Origin: an uncultured Spirochaetales bacterium
Lineage (GTDB): Bacteria; Spirochaetota; Spirochaetia; Sphaerochaetales; Sphaerochaetaceae
Reading direction: 5' to 3'
Assembly (NCBI GenBank): GCA_902803145.1
Contig: CADCOT010000022.1
Location: forward strand, 1-39,977
DNA: 39,977 nucleotides
Part shown: one piece after another, positions 15,760 to 24,828 of the stretch
Numbering within the stretch: position 1 is the stretch's first letter
How the letters are laid out: the number at the start of each line of letters is the position of its first letter
Program-made: the position numbers and the translations under genes
The notes under the pieces: generated by a model
Databases searched by the model: none
Seen by the model: the letters and a program-made list of their open reading frames with translations, nothing else
What the model was told of the DNA's origin: nothing

Positions 15760-17547
15760 ATGGATTACGAAGTCATAGTAATAGGTGGCGGTCATGCCGG
15801 AATTGAAGCATCTTTGGCCTGTGCAAGAACAGGTTTGAAAACCCTTCTTGTTACCCAGAGTCTTGATGCAATAGGGCGCCTTTCCTGTAACCCGGCCGTT
15901 GGAGGCCTTGCAAAGGGAAACCTTGTTCGTGAAATTGATGCCTTAGGCGGCCAGATGGGCCTTTTGATAGATTCAACAATGATTCAGTTCCGCATGCTGA
16001 ACAAGAGCCGCGGACCTGCAGTTCAGTGCCCCAGAGCCCAGGCAGATAAGTTCAGCTACAGCCGCCTAGCAAAGCAGACACTTGAAAACCAGAAAAACCT
16101 CAATCTGTTCATGGATACGGTTACAGACCTTCTTACAGAGCAGGGAAGAATCTGCGGTGTAAAAACAATGCGCGGTCATGAGATTTCTGCAAAGACTGTG
16201 GTTCTTACAACAGGAACCTTCATGAACGGCCGCATCTTCATTGGTGAATATGATCATGTTGCCGGAAGGCTTGGAGAAGAAGCCGCCCTCGGACTTGGTG
16301 ACAGGCTCAGGGAAAAAGGCTTTAACGTAGGGCGTCTTAAGACAGGAACACCTGCCAGAATCCGCTTTTCATCACTTCACACTGAAGAGATGGAGCGCCA
16401 GGACGGAGATGAGGAAATTGTTCCGTTCAGCTTTATGAACGACAGCGTTGTCAAAGACCAGATTCCCTGCTGGATTACATATACAAACAGCAAAACTCAT
16501 CAGGTGATTTTGGATAACATAGGAAGATCTCCGCTCTATGGCGGAAAGATTACAGGTCGCGGCCCGCGTTATTGCCCCAGCATTGAGGACAAGGTTATGC
16601 GCTTTAGGGACCGCGAGCGTCATCAGGTTTTTGTAGAGCCCGAGGGCGCTGGAAGTGAAGAAATGTACCTGAACGGTCTTTCTTCAAGCCTTCCTGAAGA
16701 TGTCCAGGCAGACTTCATTCACAGCATTGCAGGTCTTGAGGATGCAGTAATTATGAGGCCCGGCTATGCGGTAGAGTACGACTATCTGGACCCGCTTCAG
16801 CTCAAACCTTCCCTTGAATCCAAGCTGATTGAGAACCTCTTTGTTGCAGGTCAGACCAACGGCACCAGCGGCTATGAGGAGGCTGCATGTCAGGGCCTTA
16901 TGGCCGGAATCAACGCCTCCCTGAAGCTTAGAAACATGGAAGCTTTGGTCTTGGACAGAACAGAGGCCTACATAGGCGTCTTGATAGACGATCTTGTCAC
17001 AAAAGGCACCAAAGAGCCTTACCGTATGTTCACAAGCCGTGCAGAGTATCGCCTCAGTCTGAGGCACGATAATGCTGACGAGCGCCTTACTCAGAAGGGT
17101 TTTGACGCAGGCCTTGTTTCCAAAGAAAGACTTGAAAAACTCAGAGAGAAGGTTAAGGATTCGGAGCTGCTTCAGGACCTTCTGAAAAACAACTCCTACA
17201 ACTGCCGCAATGCCCTTGAGGCCCTAAAGAGCCCTGAGGTTACCTTGGACAAAATGGCAGAAACCATCCCTGCAATCAAGGACTACACACCGTCTGTCAG
17301 GCTGAGAACGGAGCTGAATGTTAAATACGAAGGCTACATAAGGCGCCAGGACAAACAGGTTGAGCGTTTCAAAAACCTTGAAAAGATAGTAATCAAACCG
17401 GACTTTGACTGGGATGCAGTTGACGGAATCTCAACCGAAAGCCGTGAAAAGTTCAAGCAGGTCATGCCTCAGACCCTGGGTCAGGCTTCACGCATTTCCG
17501 GTGTAAGAGCCGCAGACATTACGGTTCTTCTTGCCTACCTGAGGTAA
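15760..17547 (+). CDS. mnmG: tRNA uridine-34 carboxymethylaminomethyl synthesis protein MnmG
   Basis: A 595-residue FAD protein, the partner of MnmE in wobble-uridine modification. The FAD-binding VIVIGGGHAGIEASL is at the N-terminus (GGGHAG at 9-14). The conserved RLSCNPAVGG, LKTGTPARI and GQTNGTSGYEEAA blocks follow in order, and the C-terminal MnmE-binding helical region is present. It starts one base after the mnmE stop codon, so the two partners are translated together. Its length is slightly below the E. coli protein but complete at both ends. Confidence 0.98.
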   Translation: MDYEVIVIGGGHAGIEASLACARTGLKTLLVTQSLDAIGRLSCNPAVGGLAKGNLVREIDALGGQMGLLIDSTMIQFRMLNKSRGPAVQCPRAQADKFSYSRLAKQTLENQKNLNLFMDTVTDLLTEQGRICGVKTMRGHEISAKTVVLTTGTFMNGRIFIGEYDHVAGRLGEEAALGLGDRLREKGFNVGRLKTGTPARIRFSSLHTEEMERQDGDEEIVPFSFMNDSVVKDQIPCWITYTNSKTHQVILDNIGRSPLYGGKITGRGPRYCPSIEDKVMRFRDRERHQVFVEPEGAGSEEMYLNGLSSSLPEDVQADFIHSIAGLEDAVIMRPGYAVEYDYLDPLQLKPSLESKLIENLFVAGQTNGTSGYEEAACQGLMAGINASLKLRNMEALVLDRTEAYIGVLIDDLVTKGTKEPYRMFTSRAEYRLSLRHDNADERLTQKGFDAGLVSKERLEKLREKVKDSELLQDLLKNNSYNCRNALEALKSPEVTLDKMAETIPAIKDYTPSVRLRTELNVKYEGYIRRQDKQVERFKNLEKIVIKPDFDWDAVDGISTESREKFKQVMPQTLGQASRISGVRAADITVLLAYLR

Positions 17548-17550
17548 AGT

Positions 17551-18165
17551 ATGCAAGAGAGTCTGAAAACACTGCTCAGCCAGGGCTTATCTGAAATTGA
17601 CACAAAATTCTGCACACCTTCAATTCTTGCAAGACTTGAAAAGTATTACGACCAGGTTGAACTTTTCAACAGCGCACTCGGTCTTGTAAATGCAAGCGGA
17701 AAAGAACTTGTTACAAGGCACATTCTTGACAGCATAATTCCCCTTACATGTATGCAGAACCTCATTTCTTCAGAATTTCAGGGAAGTGTAAGCATAGCAG
17801 ATTTGGGTTCAGGAAACGGCATGCCCGGTTTGGTTCTATCCTGCGTTGCTACAGAGACAAATCCGTCCTGGAAGTTCTACCTTGTAGAGAGGATGGGCAG
17901 AAGGGCAGGGTTTCTTAGAAACACACTTGCAGTTACCGGCCTTGCTGATAAAACAGAAGTTGTCCAGTCCGACATTAACGACATAAAAACCACCTTTGAC
18001 GTTCTGATAATGAGGGCCTTCCGCCCGCTTGAGGCAGTACATGACAGACTCTTGGAACTGTGTCATGAAAACTCGCTTGTCTTTATCTGGACGGCAGGGG
18101 AGAAAAACGGCGTGTCAGTACTAAGAAAAACTTCAGCAGGTGTTTTTCAAAAGATTCAGTTGTGA
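17551..18165 (+). CDS. rsmG: 16S rRNA (guanine-527-N7)-methyltransferase RsmG
   Basis: A 204-residue SAM-dependent methyltransferase. RHILDS at 56-61 and the SAM loop DLGSGNGMPG at 84-93 are diagnostic, followed by YLVERMGRRAGFLR and the MRAFRPL block. It modifies G527 of 16S rRNA. Its place directly behind mnmE-mnmG, 3 nt away, is the arrangement seen in many bacteria. The upstream GAGG lies across the mnmG stop codon. Confidence 0.96.
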   Translation: MQESLKTLLSQGLSEIDTKFCTPSILARLEKYYDQVELFNSALGLVNASGKELVTRHILDSIIPLTCMQNLISSEFQGSVSIADLGSGNGMPGLVLSCVATETNPSWKFYLVERMGRRAGFLRNTLAVTGLADKTEVVQSDINDIKTTFDVLIMRAFRPLEAVHDRLLELCHENSLVFIWTAGEKNGVSVLRKTSAGVFQKIQL

Positions 18166-18177
18166 TATATTAAGCGC

Positions 18178-20895
18178 ATGCGGAAGTTTTTAACGTTTTT
18201 GCTGGTTTTGGTTTTTCTTGCGGGTTTTGCAATCTGCGAAGCTCCGTATCTTAACCTCCAGCCAGGTTCATTTCTGGGATCAGTGCTTCTTCCGCTTAAT
18301 GAACTTGCAAAGCATTACGTAGGTTTCATCCCCACAGGCAGCTATGCAGATTACACACTTCTGCCGGCTGTTCTCCTCTTGTGGTTCACAGCCTCCGATG
18401 TCGGAATGAAGACAAAATTTCGTTCATGGCTTGCAAAATTACTCATCTTCATTGGTCTTTACTTTCTTGGAATCAGATACCTAGGACCTCAAGGCTACAT
18501 TCTTACAACCATTCTCACATTAGACCCGATAGTCTGGTTTGCATCCGGTGTTATCTTCTGCCTTGGCGGCCTGTCAATTATTTTGGTTTCATTCTCTCGC
18601 TGGCTTAAATATGAAAGCCTTAAGAGAAGAAACAAGGAAGTAGAAGAAGAGGCTGCTACACAGGAAGAAGAGCCTGAAGTTGAGAAGATGCCCTATGAAG
18701 AAGCCTTGGCATCTCTTTCTGCAGTCTACGTTCCTGAATTTGCAAATTTCTCAAACGTTCAGGTAACAGATGCAGATGGCCTGGGTTCCTCAATCAACCG
18801 CGGAATGTTCGGCGCTGCATTCGAAGACGGCAACATTCACCGCTCGGCTTACGAAGAGCAGGAAGCACGTGAGCGTGAAAACAGAGAAAAGATTAATGAA
18901 GTGTTCAGACCTACAAGCATTAAGCGTAAGCTTGATGAAGAGGCTAGGGCCAGTCTTAACTTCCCAAGTTTTGATTCAGATAAAGGCTTTGATATTCAGA
19001 ACCCGCATCCTGCTGCCGGCAGCCAGCCTCAGCAGCCTCAGGTTATCTATGTACAGCAGCCGGCTCCTCAGCCCCAGGTTATCTATGTTCAGCAGCCGGC
19101 ACCTCCTCAGCCGCAGGTTATCTACGTAAATCAGAACCAGCAGCCTAGTAATGCCCAAGATGCCCCTAGTGCCCCGAGTGCCCAGCCTGCCGTTCCTGCC
19201 GAACCTGTAGAACCTGTTCAGGAAGCTCCAAAACCGGTTGCACCGGCAGCACCTGCAGAGCCAAGGCCTGAACCTGAGGCAATAATTGACGAAGGTACAG
19301 ACGGTGAGGAAGAACTTGAAAGTGCCCACGAAGCATACAGAAAGATGAAAGAGGCCGAGGAGGAGAAGAAGAAAGAGCAGCAGAGCCAGGAGGATTATGT
19401 ATCCGGAATTGGCGGTCTGAAGCGTTCTCCCAACGGTTATCTTTACAATGCAAAGCGTTTTCTGTGGAAGTTCCCGCCTGAGAGTTACCTCAGACATTAT
19501 GAAACAAGCGCCCAGGAAAAAGTTGATATTGCAAGTGACATGGACGGTCAGATTATTGTCCAGACCTACAGGGATTTCAGAATTGAAACCGAGTTGTTGG
19601 ACATTCAGAGAGGACCTACATTCACACTGTATGAACTTGCTCTTTCAAAGGGAATTAAGCTTAACAGCGTAATCACACTTGCAGATAACCTGGCTCTGGA
19701 ACTTGCAGTATCAAGTGTCAGAATCCTTGCACCTATCCCCGGCAAACGTGCATTCGGAGTAGAAGTACCTAACAAAAAGCGCGACACAATCGGCTTTGAT
19801 GTAATGATGGGAGCACTCAAACGTAAACCTCTCAAAATTCCTATGGTACTTGGCCGCACCATTACAGGAGAGTCAATCATTATTGACCTGGCCGGTGCTC
19901 CGCATCTTCTGATTGCTGGTACAACAGGTTCCGGTAAGTCAGTTTGTGTAAACTCGCTGATTTGCAGCGTTCTCTATACCAAGTCTCCAAAAGAAGTGCG
20001 CATGCTTCTTGTTGACCCCAAGATGGTTGAACTTTCCATGTACAACAACATTGCCCACCTTCTTACACCTGTTATCACAGAGCCCAAGAAGGCAATTAAG
20101 GCCATGGCCTGGGTTGTATACGAGATGGAAAGAAGAATGAGCATGTTCAGTCAGGTTAAGGCCAGAAAGATTGAGGATTACAACCAAAAGATCAAGGACG
20201 AGAACCTGCTGCGTGAGCCGCTGCCTTACATTATGGTCATTGTTGATGAGTTTGCAGACCTGATGATGGTAGTAGGTAAGGAACTTGAGTCTTACATTAA
20301 GAGAATTACCGCAGTTGCAAGATTTACAGGAATTCATCTGGTACTTGCAACACAGCGTCCTTCTGCTGATGTCATTACCGGTATCATTAAGAGTAACATG
20401 CCAAGCCAGATTGCCTTTGCCGTTTCCAACCAGGTTAACAGCCGTATCATTCTGGACAGTACGGGTGCAGAAAAGCTGCTTGGTAGGGGTGACATGCTTT
20501 ACTCAAGTGCGTCAAGCAACACACCTCAGAGAATTCAGGGTGCCTTCATAGACACCGATGAAATTGAAAAGATTGTTGATTTTGTAAAATCGCAGGGAGA
20601 ACCTGACTACATAGACGAAGCTTACTTTGAAGATGAAGAGGAAGAGGCCGAGGATGAGGATATCGGCACAGCCGGAGGTGGATTCGGAACAGAAGATCTC
20701 TTCATGAGGGCCTGGAAGATTGTCTACGAGCGTGGTGAAGCTTCCGCCTCATACCTTCAGAGAAAGCTGTCTATCGGGTACAACAGGGCAGCCACGTTGA
20801 TTGAGCGCATGGAGGACCAGGGAATAATAGGTCCGGCCAGGGGCTCAAAGCCGCGTGAGGTAATCAAGGCTCCCGAATCCCAGAAGGAATCATAA
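18178..20895 (+). CDS. ftsK: DNA translocase FtsK/SpoIIIE
   Basis: A 905-residue chromosome-segregation motor. Four to five membrane helices within the first 145 residues anchor it at the division septum. A long, charged and Pro/Gln-rich linker (about 150-430) includes three copies of QPQVIYVQQPAP. The motor has Walker A GTTGSGKS at 581-588 and Walker B IVDEFADLMMV with Asp690. A winged-helix gamma domain (YLQRKLSIGYNRAATLIERM) near 860-890 reads orientation sequences. An acidic Glu/Asp stretch lies between motor and gamma domain. The start is 12 nt after rsmG without an obvious RBS; the stop overlaps the helicase start (TAATG). Confidence 0.96.
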   Translation: MRKFLTFLLVLVFLAGFAICEAPYLNLQPGSFLGSVLLPLNELAKHYVGFIPTGSYADYTLLPAVLLLWFTASDVGMKTKFRSWLAKLLIFIGLYFLGIRYLGPQGYILTTILTLDPIVWFASGVIFCLGGLSIILVSFSRWLKYESLKRRNKEVEEEAATQEEEPEVEKMPYEEALASLSAVYVPEFANFSNVQVTDADGLGSSINRGMFGAAFEDGNIHRSAYEEQEARERENREKINEVFRPTSIKRKLDEEARASLNFPSFDSDKGFDIQNPHPAAGSQPQQPQVIYVQQPAPQPQVIYVQQPAPPQPQVIYVNQNQQPSNAQDAPSAPSAQPAVPAEPVEPVQEAPKPVAPAAPAEPRPEPEAIIDEGTDGEEELESAHEAYRKMKEAEEEKKKEQQSQEDYVSGIGGLKRSPNGYLYNAKRFLWKFPPESYLRHYETSAQEKVDIASDMDGQIIVQTYRDFRIETELLDIQRGPTFTLYELALSKGIKLNSVITLADNLALELAVSSVRILAPIPGKRAFGVEVPNKKRDTIGFDVMMGALKRKPLKIPMVLGRTITGESIIIDLAGAPHLLIAGTTGSGKSVCVNSLICSVLYTKSPKEVRMLLVDPKMVELSMYNNIAHLLTPVITEPKKAIKAMAWVVYEMERRMSMFSQVKARKIEDYNQKIKDENLLREPLPYIMVIVDEFADLMMVVGKELESYIKRITAVARFTGIHLVLATQRPSADVITGIIKSNMPSQIAFAVSNQVNSRIILDSTGAEKLLGRGDMLYSSASSNTPQRIQGAFIDTDEIEKIVDFVKSQGEPDYIDEAYFEDEEEEAEDEDIGTAGGGFGTEDLFMRAWKIVYERGEASASYLQRKLSIGYNRAATLIERMEDQGIIGPARGSKPREVIKAPESQKES
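19033..19140 (+). repeat. 36-39 bp tandem repeat inside ftsK
   Basis: Three in-frame units begin at 19033, 19069 and 19108. The protein copies are QPQVIYVQQPAP, QPQVIYVQQPAPP and QPQVIYVNQNQ. Codon differences between units are mostly silent, so the peptide repeat appears to be kept by selection. It lies in the flexible linker between membrane part and motor and probably varies in number between strains. Confidence 0.85.
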
Positions 20896-22319
20896 TGAAA
20901 TTTAACGAATTGAAACTCCATGAAAAAGTCCTTGCAGGCATAAAGAATGCAGGTTTTGAGGAGTGCATGCCCGTTCAGGAGAGAACGCTTCCCATCTCTC
21001 TGACGGGTAAGGACGTGATGGTCCAATCAAAAACGGGAAGCGGAAAAACCGCAGTTTTCATAATCACCTTCCTTGAGGAATATCTTAGAAAAAAGGACCA
21101 GGGTAAAACCTCTTCCTGTCTGATAATTGCCCCCACAAGGGAACTTGCCCAGCAGATTTCTACAGACGCAACAATGCTCTGTTCGGGAATTCCGGGCTTC
21201 CATGTAGGTTGCTTTGTAGGCGGGGTGGGCTACGAAAGGCAGAAAAAGCTTCTGACCATGGGCTGTGACATCTACGTCGGAACCCCTGGCCGTATCCTTG
21301 ATTTCATGAAGACAAAGGAGCTTTCCTGCGCCAACATAGACACCTTTGTCATTGACGAGGCCGACCGCCTTTTTGACATGGGCTTTTACCCTGATCTGAA
21401 AAAGATGTTCCGCTACCTTCCGCCTAGGGAGGAGCGCCAGACAATGCTATTCTCTGCAACCCTTGAAATGCGGGTTCGCGAGCTTGCCTGGGAGTACATG
21501 AACGAGCCTGTTGAGGTTGAATTTGAGTCTCAGACAATGACAGTTGACAGCATCAAGCAGGAGCTTTACCACGTTGCAAAGTCTGAAAAGCTCAAGCTTC
21601 TTTTGCAGCTTCTTGCAGTTGAACAGCCCAAGTCGGCCCTCATTTTTACCAACAGCCGATACATGACAATGCAGCTTTCCAAGCTCCTGAAGGCCAACGG
21701 CTGGGATGCCGACTACATTTCCGGGGATCTGACTCAGTTTGCCCGAGAGAAGGCCCTTGAGAAGATGAAAAGCGGTAAGATTCGCATTCTGGTTGCCACT
21801 GACGTGGCTGCCCGAGGTCTTCAGATAGACAATCTTCCTCTGGTAGTTAACTACGACGTTCCCGAGGACTACGAGAACTACGTACACCGCATTGGCCGTA
21901 CCGCCCGTGCCGGAAAGAGCGGCAAGGCAATTACCCTTGCAGATGAAGAATTTGTCTACGGTCTTGAGGCAATTGAAAAGTATATAAACATGAAAATACC
22001 TGTAATCTGGCCGGACAACCTGCCGGAGATAGAGGTAAAAACCTATATTCCCAGAGAACCTGCTAGGAAGCCTGCTGCCAAAAAGCCGGCTGAGAAGCCA
22101 GCGGCTAAAAAGCCAGTTGCCAAAAAACCTGCTGGCAAACCGGCTGCAAAGCCTTCACATCTTGGAAAGATGACAGAAGAAGAGCGCATGAAGTACTACA
22201 GAGAAAAGTACGGCTTTGAGCCAAAAGAGGCTCCAAAAGCTGCTGAGGCTCCGAAAGAGAAGGTGGGCTTCTTCAAGCGTCTTGCTTCTCTGTTTAAGTC
22301 AAAGAAAGGAGACAGATAA
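20895..22319 (+). CDS. DEAD-box ATP-dependent RNA helicase
   Basis: A 474-residue RNA helicase with all core motifs: SKTGSGKT at 45-52, PTREL at 80-84, DEAD at 154-157, SAT at 187-189, then VATDVAARG and HRIGRTARAG in the second RecA domain. Residues from about 388 form a tail of Lys-Pro-Ala repeats (nt 22060-22155), followed by FKRLASLFKSKK, a very basic RNA-binding extension. It likely acts in ribosome assembly or mRNA turnover. The RhlE/CshA branch cannot be decided by eye. The ATG overlaps the ftsK stop by one base, and its own stop overlaps the plsC start in the same way. Confidence 0.94.
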   Translation: MKFNELKLHEKVLAGIKNAGFEECMPVQERTLPISLTGKDVMVQSKTGSGKTAVFIITFLEEYLRKKDQGKTSSCLIIAPTRELAQQISTDATMLCSGIPGFHVGCFVGGVGYERQKKLLTMGCDIYVGTPGRILDFMKTKELSCANIDTFVIDEADRLFDMGFYPDLKKMFRYLPPREERQTMLFSATLEMRVRELAWEYMNEPVEVEFESQTMTVDSIKQELYHVAKSEKLKLLLQLLAVEQPKSALIFTNSRYMTMQLSKLLKANGWDADYISGDLTQFAREKALEKMKSGKIRILVATDVAARGLQIDNLPLVVNYDVPEDYENYVHRIGRTARAGKSGKAITLADEEFVYGLEAIEKYINMKIPVIWPDNLPEIEVKTYIPREPARKPAAKKPAEKPAAKKPVAKKPAGKPAAKPSHLGKMTEEERMKYYREKYGFEPKEAPKAAEAPKEKVGFFKRLASLFKSKKGDR

Positions 22320-23059
22320 TGCTTTACATGTTCTGGGCATTTCCTTTTGCAATTGTTGCAATCCTTATAAATGTTGTATTTGGGGCAATTCCTGCTTTGA
22401 TTCTAAGACTTTTGCACCTTGGAAAAGCTGCAGACAAATGGGTGTTCTTCCACAATGCCTTTCTTTCAGACTTCCTGCTTTTCCTGCTCAACGTCCATCC
22501 TAAGGTAAGCGGCAATATTGAAGAACTGAGAAAACTCAGAAGAGAAGGAAAGCCCATCTGCTATATTGCCAACCACACCAGCATGGCAGACATTCTTCTC
22601 ATTGACGGAACACTTGCCCTGGGAAGCGGCTTTATTGCCAAATCTTCAATCTCTTATGTTTTTCCTGTAAACCTTATCTGCATAGCTTCAAACTGCGTTT
22701 TTATATCAAGAACAAGTCTTAAAAAGAGCGCAAGGGCAATTCAGAAAGGAGTACAGCACATTAAAGACGGAACTCCCATGACAATCTTCCCCGAAGGCAC
22801 AAGAAGCAAAACAGGGGAAATTGCACCGTTTAAGCATGGAAGTTTCAAACTTGCACTTCTGAGCAATGCGTACATTGTTCCAATCACAATCAAAGGTGTA
22901 AGGACTTCACTTGAAGACAGAAAGAAACTTTTTACCCGCACTCAGGGCAAAATTGTGATAGGCAAGCCGATATCGACCGAAGGTTTATCAAGAAATGTTG
23001 CCGCAGAGGTGGAGCAGGGAATTGAACAGGAAATAAAAAATATATACGCTAGTCTCTGA
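22319..23059 (+). CDS. plsC: 1-acyl-sn-glycerol-3-phosphate acyltransferase (PlsC)
   Basis: A 246-residue membrane-bound acyltransferase. One or two N-terminal hydrophobic segments are followed by the HX4D catalytic motif NHTSMAD (His86, Asp91) and the substrate motif FPEGTRS at 157-163. It adds the second acyl chain to make phosphatidic acid for phospholipids. It sits in the housekeeping run, joined to the helicase by TAATG and followed 9 nt later by the kinase gene. Confidence 0.92.
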   Translation: MLYMFWAFPFAIVAILINVVFGAIPALILRLLHLGKAADKWVFFHNAFLSDFLLFLLNVHPKVSGNIEELRKLRREGKPICYIANHTSMADILLIDGTLALGSGFIAKSSISYVFPVNLICIASNCVFISRTSLKKSARAIQKGVQHIKDGTPMTIFPEGTRSKTGEIAPFKHGSFKLALLSNAYIVPITIKGVRTSLEDRKKLFTRTQGKIVIGKPISTEGLSRNVAAEVEQGIEQEIKNIYASL

Positions 23060-23068
23060 GGTGTAAAA

Positions 23069-23893
23069 ATGTATAAAAGACTTCTAACAATTCAGGACAT
23101 TTCATGCTTTGGTCAGTGTTCTCTTACAGTAGCACTTCCAATCCTCTCTGCATGTGGCCTTGAGACAGTTATTCTGCCTTCAGCAGTTCTTTCAACTCAT
23201 ACAATGGGATTCTCAGGCTTCACAGTACGTGACCTCACAGACGACATGCCGGCAATTGCCGCACACTGGAAGAAGGAAGGCATTTCCTTTGACGCAATCT
23301 ACACAGGCTACCTTGGAAGCGCAAAGCAGATTGATTATGTAAAAGATATGATTAAGAACCTTCTCAGAGAAGGAGCAGTAAAAGTCATAGACCCTGCAAT
23401 GGCAGACGGCGGAAAACTCTATCCCGCCTTTGACATGGCCTTTGTTCAGGAAATGAAAAAGCTCTGCGCAGTTGCAGACTATGTTCTCCCAAACATTACA
23501 GAGGCTTGCTTCCTTACAGGCATTGAGTATAAAGAAAACTACGATGAAGCCTATGTAAAATCCCTTGTCAAAGCTCTTCTTGATCTTGGTGCAAAGAACG
23601 TTGTTCTGACCGGAGTAGGCTACAAGGCTTCTGAAACAGGTGTTGTTGTTTCTGACGGTAAGAGCTGGAAGCACTACGTACACAGAAAGATTGCCAAGGG
23701 CTGCCACGGAACCGGCGATGTCTACGCATCAGCCTTCACCGGTGCTTTGCTTCGCGGACACTCAGCCTATGACAGTGCTGTCATTGCTGCAGACTACGTA
23801 GTTGACTGTATTGAAGTAACTCAGCAGGACAAAGATCACACCTACGGCGTTGAATTTGAGAGAACAATTCCTCAGCTGATAGAAAAGCTTTGA
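23069..23893 (+). CDS. pdxY: pyridoxamine/pyridoxal kinase
   Basis: A 274-residue ribokinase-fold kinase. The start, TIQDISCFGQCSLTVALPI, is characteristic of the pyridoxamine-kinase branch in Firmicutes and spirochaetes. It is followed by STHTMGFSGF, the DPAMADGG phosphate-binding block, and CHGTGDVYAS with the catalytic Asp217. It salvages vitamin B6 to pyridoxal phosphate, the cofactor that the nearby CysK needs. It is the last gene of the plus-strand run and ends one base before the convergent cysE. A GAGGTG site lies 6 nt before the ATG. Confidence 0.9.
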   Translation: MYKRLLTIQDISCFGQCSLTVALPILSACGLETVILPSAVLSTHTMGFSGFTVRDLTDDMPAIAAHWKKEGISFDAIYTGYLGSAKQIDYVKDMIKNLLREGAVKVIDPAMADGGKLYPAFDMAFVQEMKKLCAVADYVLPNITEACFLTGIEYKENYDEAYVKSLVKALLDLGAKNVVLTGVGYKASETGVVVSDGKSWKHYVHRKIAKGCHGTGDVYASAFTGALLRGHSAYDSAVIAADYVVDCIEVTQQDKDHTYGVEFERTIPQLIEKL

Positions 23894-23894
23894 A

Positions 23895-24767
23895 TCAAAC
23901 TTCAGCAGGCTTGATACGCCTGTTGTAAAGTTGTGTTACCTTGGTGCCGGCGGGAACAGAACTGGTCAGCCAGACGTTACCGCCAATGGTGCAGTTTTCA
24001 CCAATTTTAGTATCGCCGCCAAGGATTGTTGCCCCGGCATAGATGACAACGTTGTCGCCAATGTCGGGGTGTCTTTTTATTCCCTTAACAAGACTTCCGT
24101 CCGGTTCAACTTCAAAACTCTTAGCACCCAGTGTTACATTCTGATAGATCTTCACATGGGCGCCGATTGTAGTAGTTTCACCAATGACTACACCTGTTCC
24201 GTGGTCAATGAAGAAGTAAGGCCCGATTGTTGCACCGGGGTTGATGTCAATTCCGGTCATCTCATGGGCAAACTCAGTCATCATTCTGGGAATTGTGGGA
24301 ACACTCATCAGATACAGTTCGTGAGCAATTCTATATGTGCTGATTGCTGTAAAAGCAGGGTAGGCAAGAATAATATCGTCCGTGCTCATTGCCGCCGGAT
24401 CGCCTTCATAGGCGGCCTGGATATCGTAGGTCAGCATCATCTTTACAGACGGGATGCGTCTGATAAGCTCGGTGACCACATCCATTGCCTTTTCCTTGTC
24501 CATAATGCAGACAAGGGCGCTCAGAAGCTCCTCGGATGCATTCTGAAATGCAATAATCCTGCGTTCTTTGACCGGGCTACCGGTGCATGTGCCTTGAGTA
24601 CAGTCAGTGCAGATTGAAAAATCTTTGCCAACAAAGGCGGGGAACATACCAATCTGAAGGTACTCAATTGCACGCCTAACGGCACGCTTCATTCCAATGT
24701 AGTTTTTTTTGTCTTCGTCATTGGAAATACTGTCAACAGTTTCCAGGATTGCATTTATCAAGTTCAT
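23895..24767 (-). CDS. cysE: serine O-acetyltransferase (CysE/EpsC)
   Basis: A 290-residue serine acetyltransferase. An N-terminal helical part (1-170) carries a small Cys-containing segment (ICTDCTQGTCTG, 52-62). The C-terminal left-handed hexapeptide helix includes INPGATIG, FIDHGTGVVIGETTTIG and GGNVWLTSSVPAGTKV. It makes O-acetylserine from serine and acetyl-CoA, the substrate for CysK encoded 2.9 kb away on the same strand. The long N-terminal form is that of the EpsC group. No good RBS is visible before the ATG, and the true start could differ. It is transcribed divergently from the nuclease gene. Confidence 0.93.
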   Translation of the reverse strand: MNLINAILETVDSISNDEDKKNYIGMKRAVRRAIEYLQIGMFPAFVGKDFSICTDCTQGTCTGSPVKERRIIAFQNASEELLSALVCIMDKEKAMDVVTELIRRIPSVKMMLTYDIQAAYEGDPAAMSTDDIILAYPAFTAISTYRIAHELYLMSVPTIPRMMTEFAHEMTGIDINPGATIGPYFFIDHGTGVVIGETTTIGAHVKIYQNVTLGAKSFEVEPDGSLVKGIKRHPDIGDNVVIYAGATILGGDTKIGENCTIGGNVWLTSSVPAGTKVTQLYNRRIKPAEV

Positions 24768-24828
24768 ACAGAGAAATGTACATTCAAAAGCCCTGTTTGC
24801 AAAGACCTTAATCTGCTATTATTGCCTC

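Noticed and set aside
19033-19140. Possible CRISPR-like repeat array
   Set aside because: The units are contiguous, in frame and coding, without spacers. I found no CRISPR array or cas gene in the window.
18976-19497. Minus-strand frame across the ftsK linker
   Set aside because: It is open because of the low-complexity Pro/Gln repeat; the plus frame continues as FtsK on both sides.
23931-24617. Plus-strand 228-codon frame opposite cysE
   Set aside because: It is the mirror of a conserved hexapeptide-repeat enzyme; the repeated DNA pattern keeps the opposite frame open.
24709-24828. Upstream 40-codon extension of the endonuclease
   Set aside because: It runs across the cysE start region on the opposite strand. 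The internal ATG at 24829 gives a proper membrane anchor.
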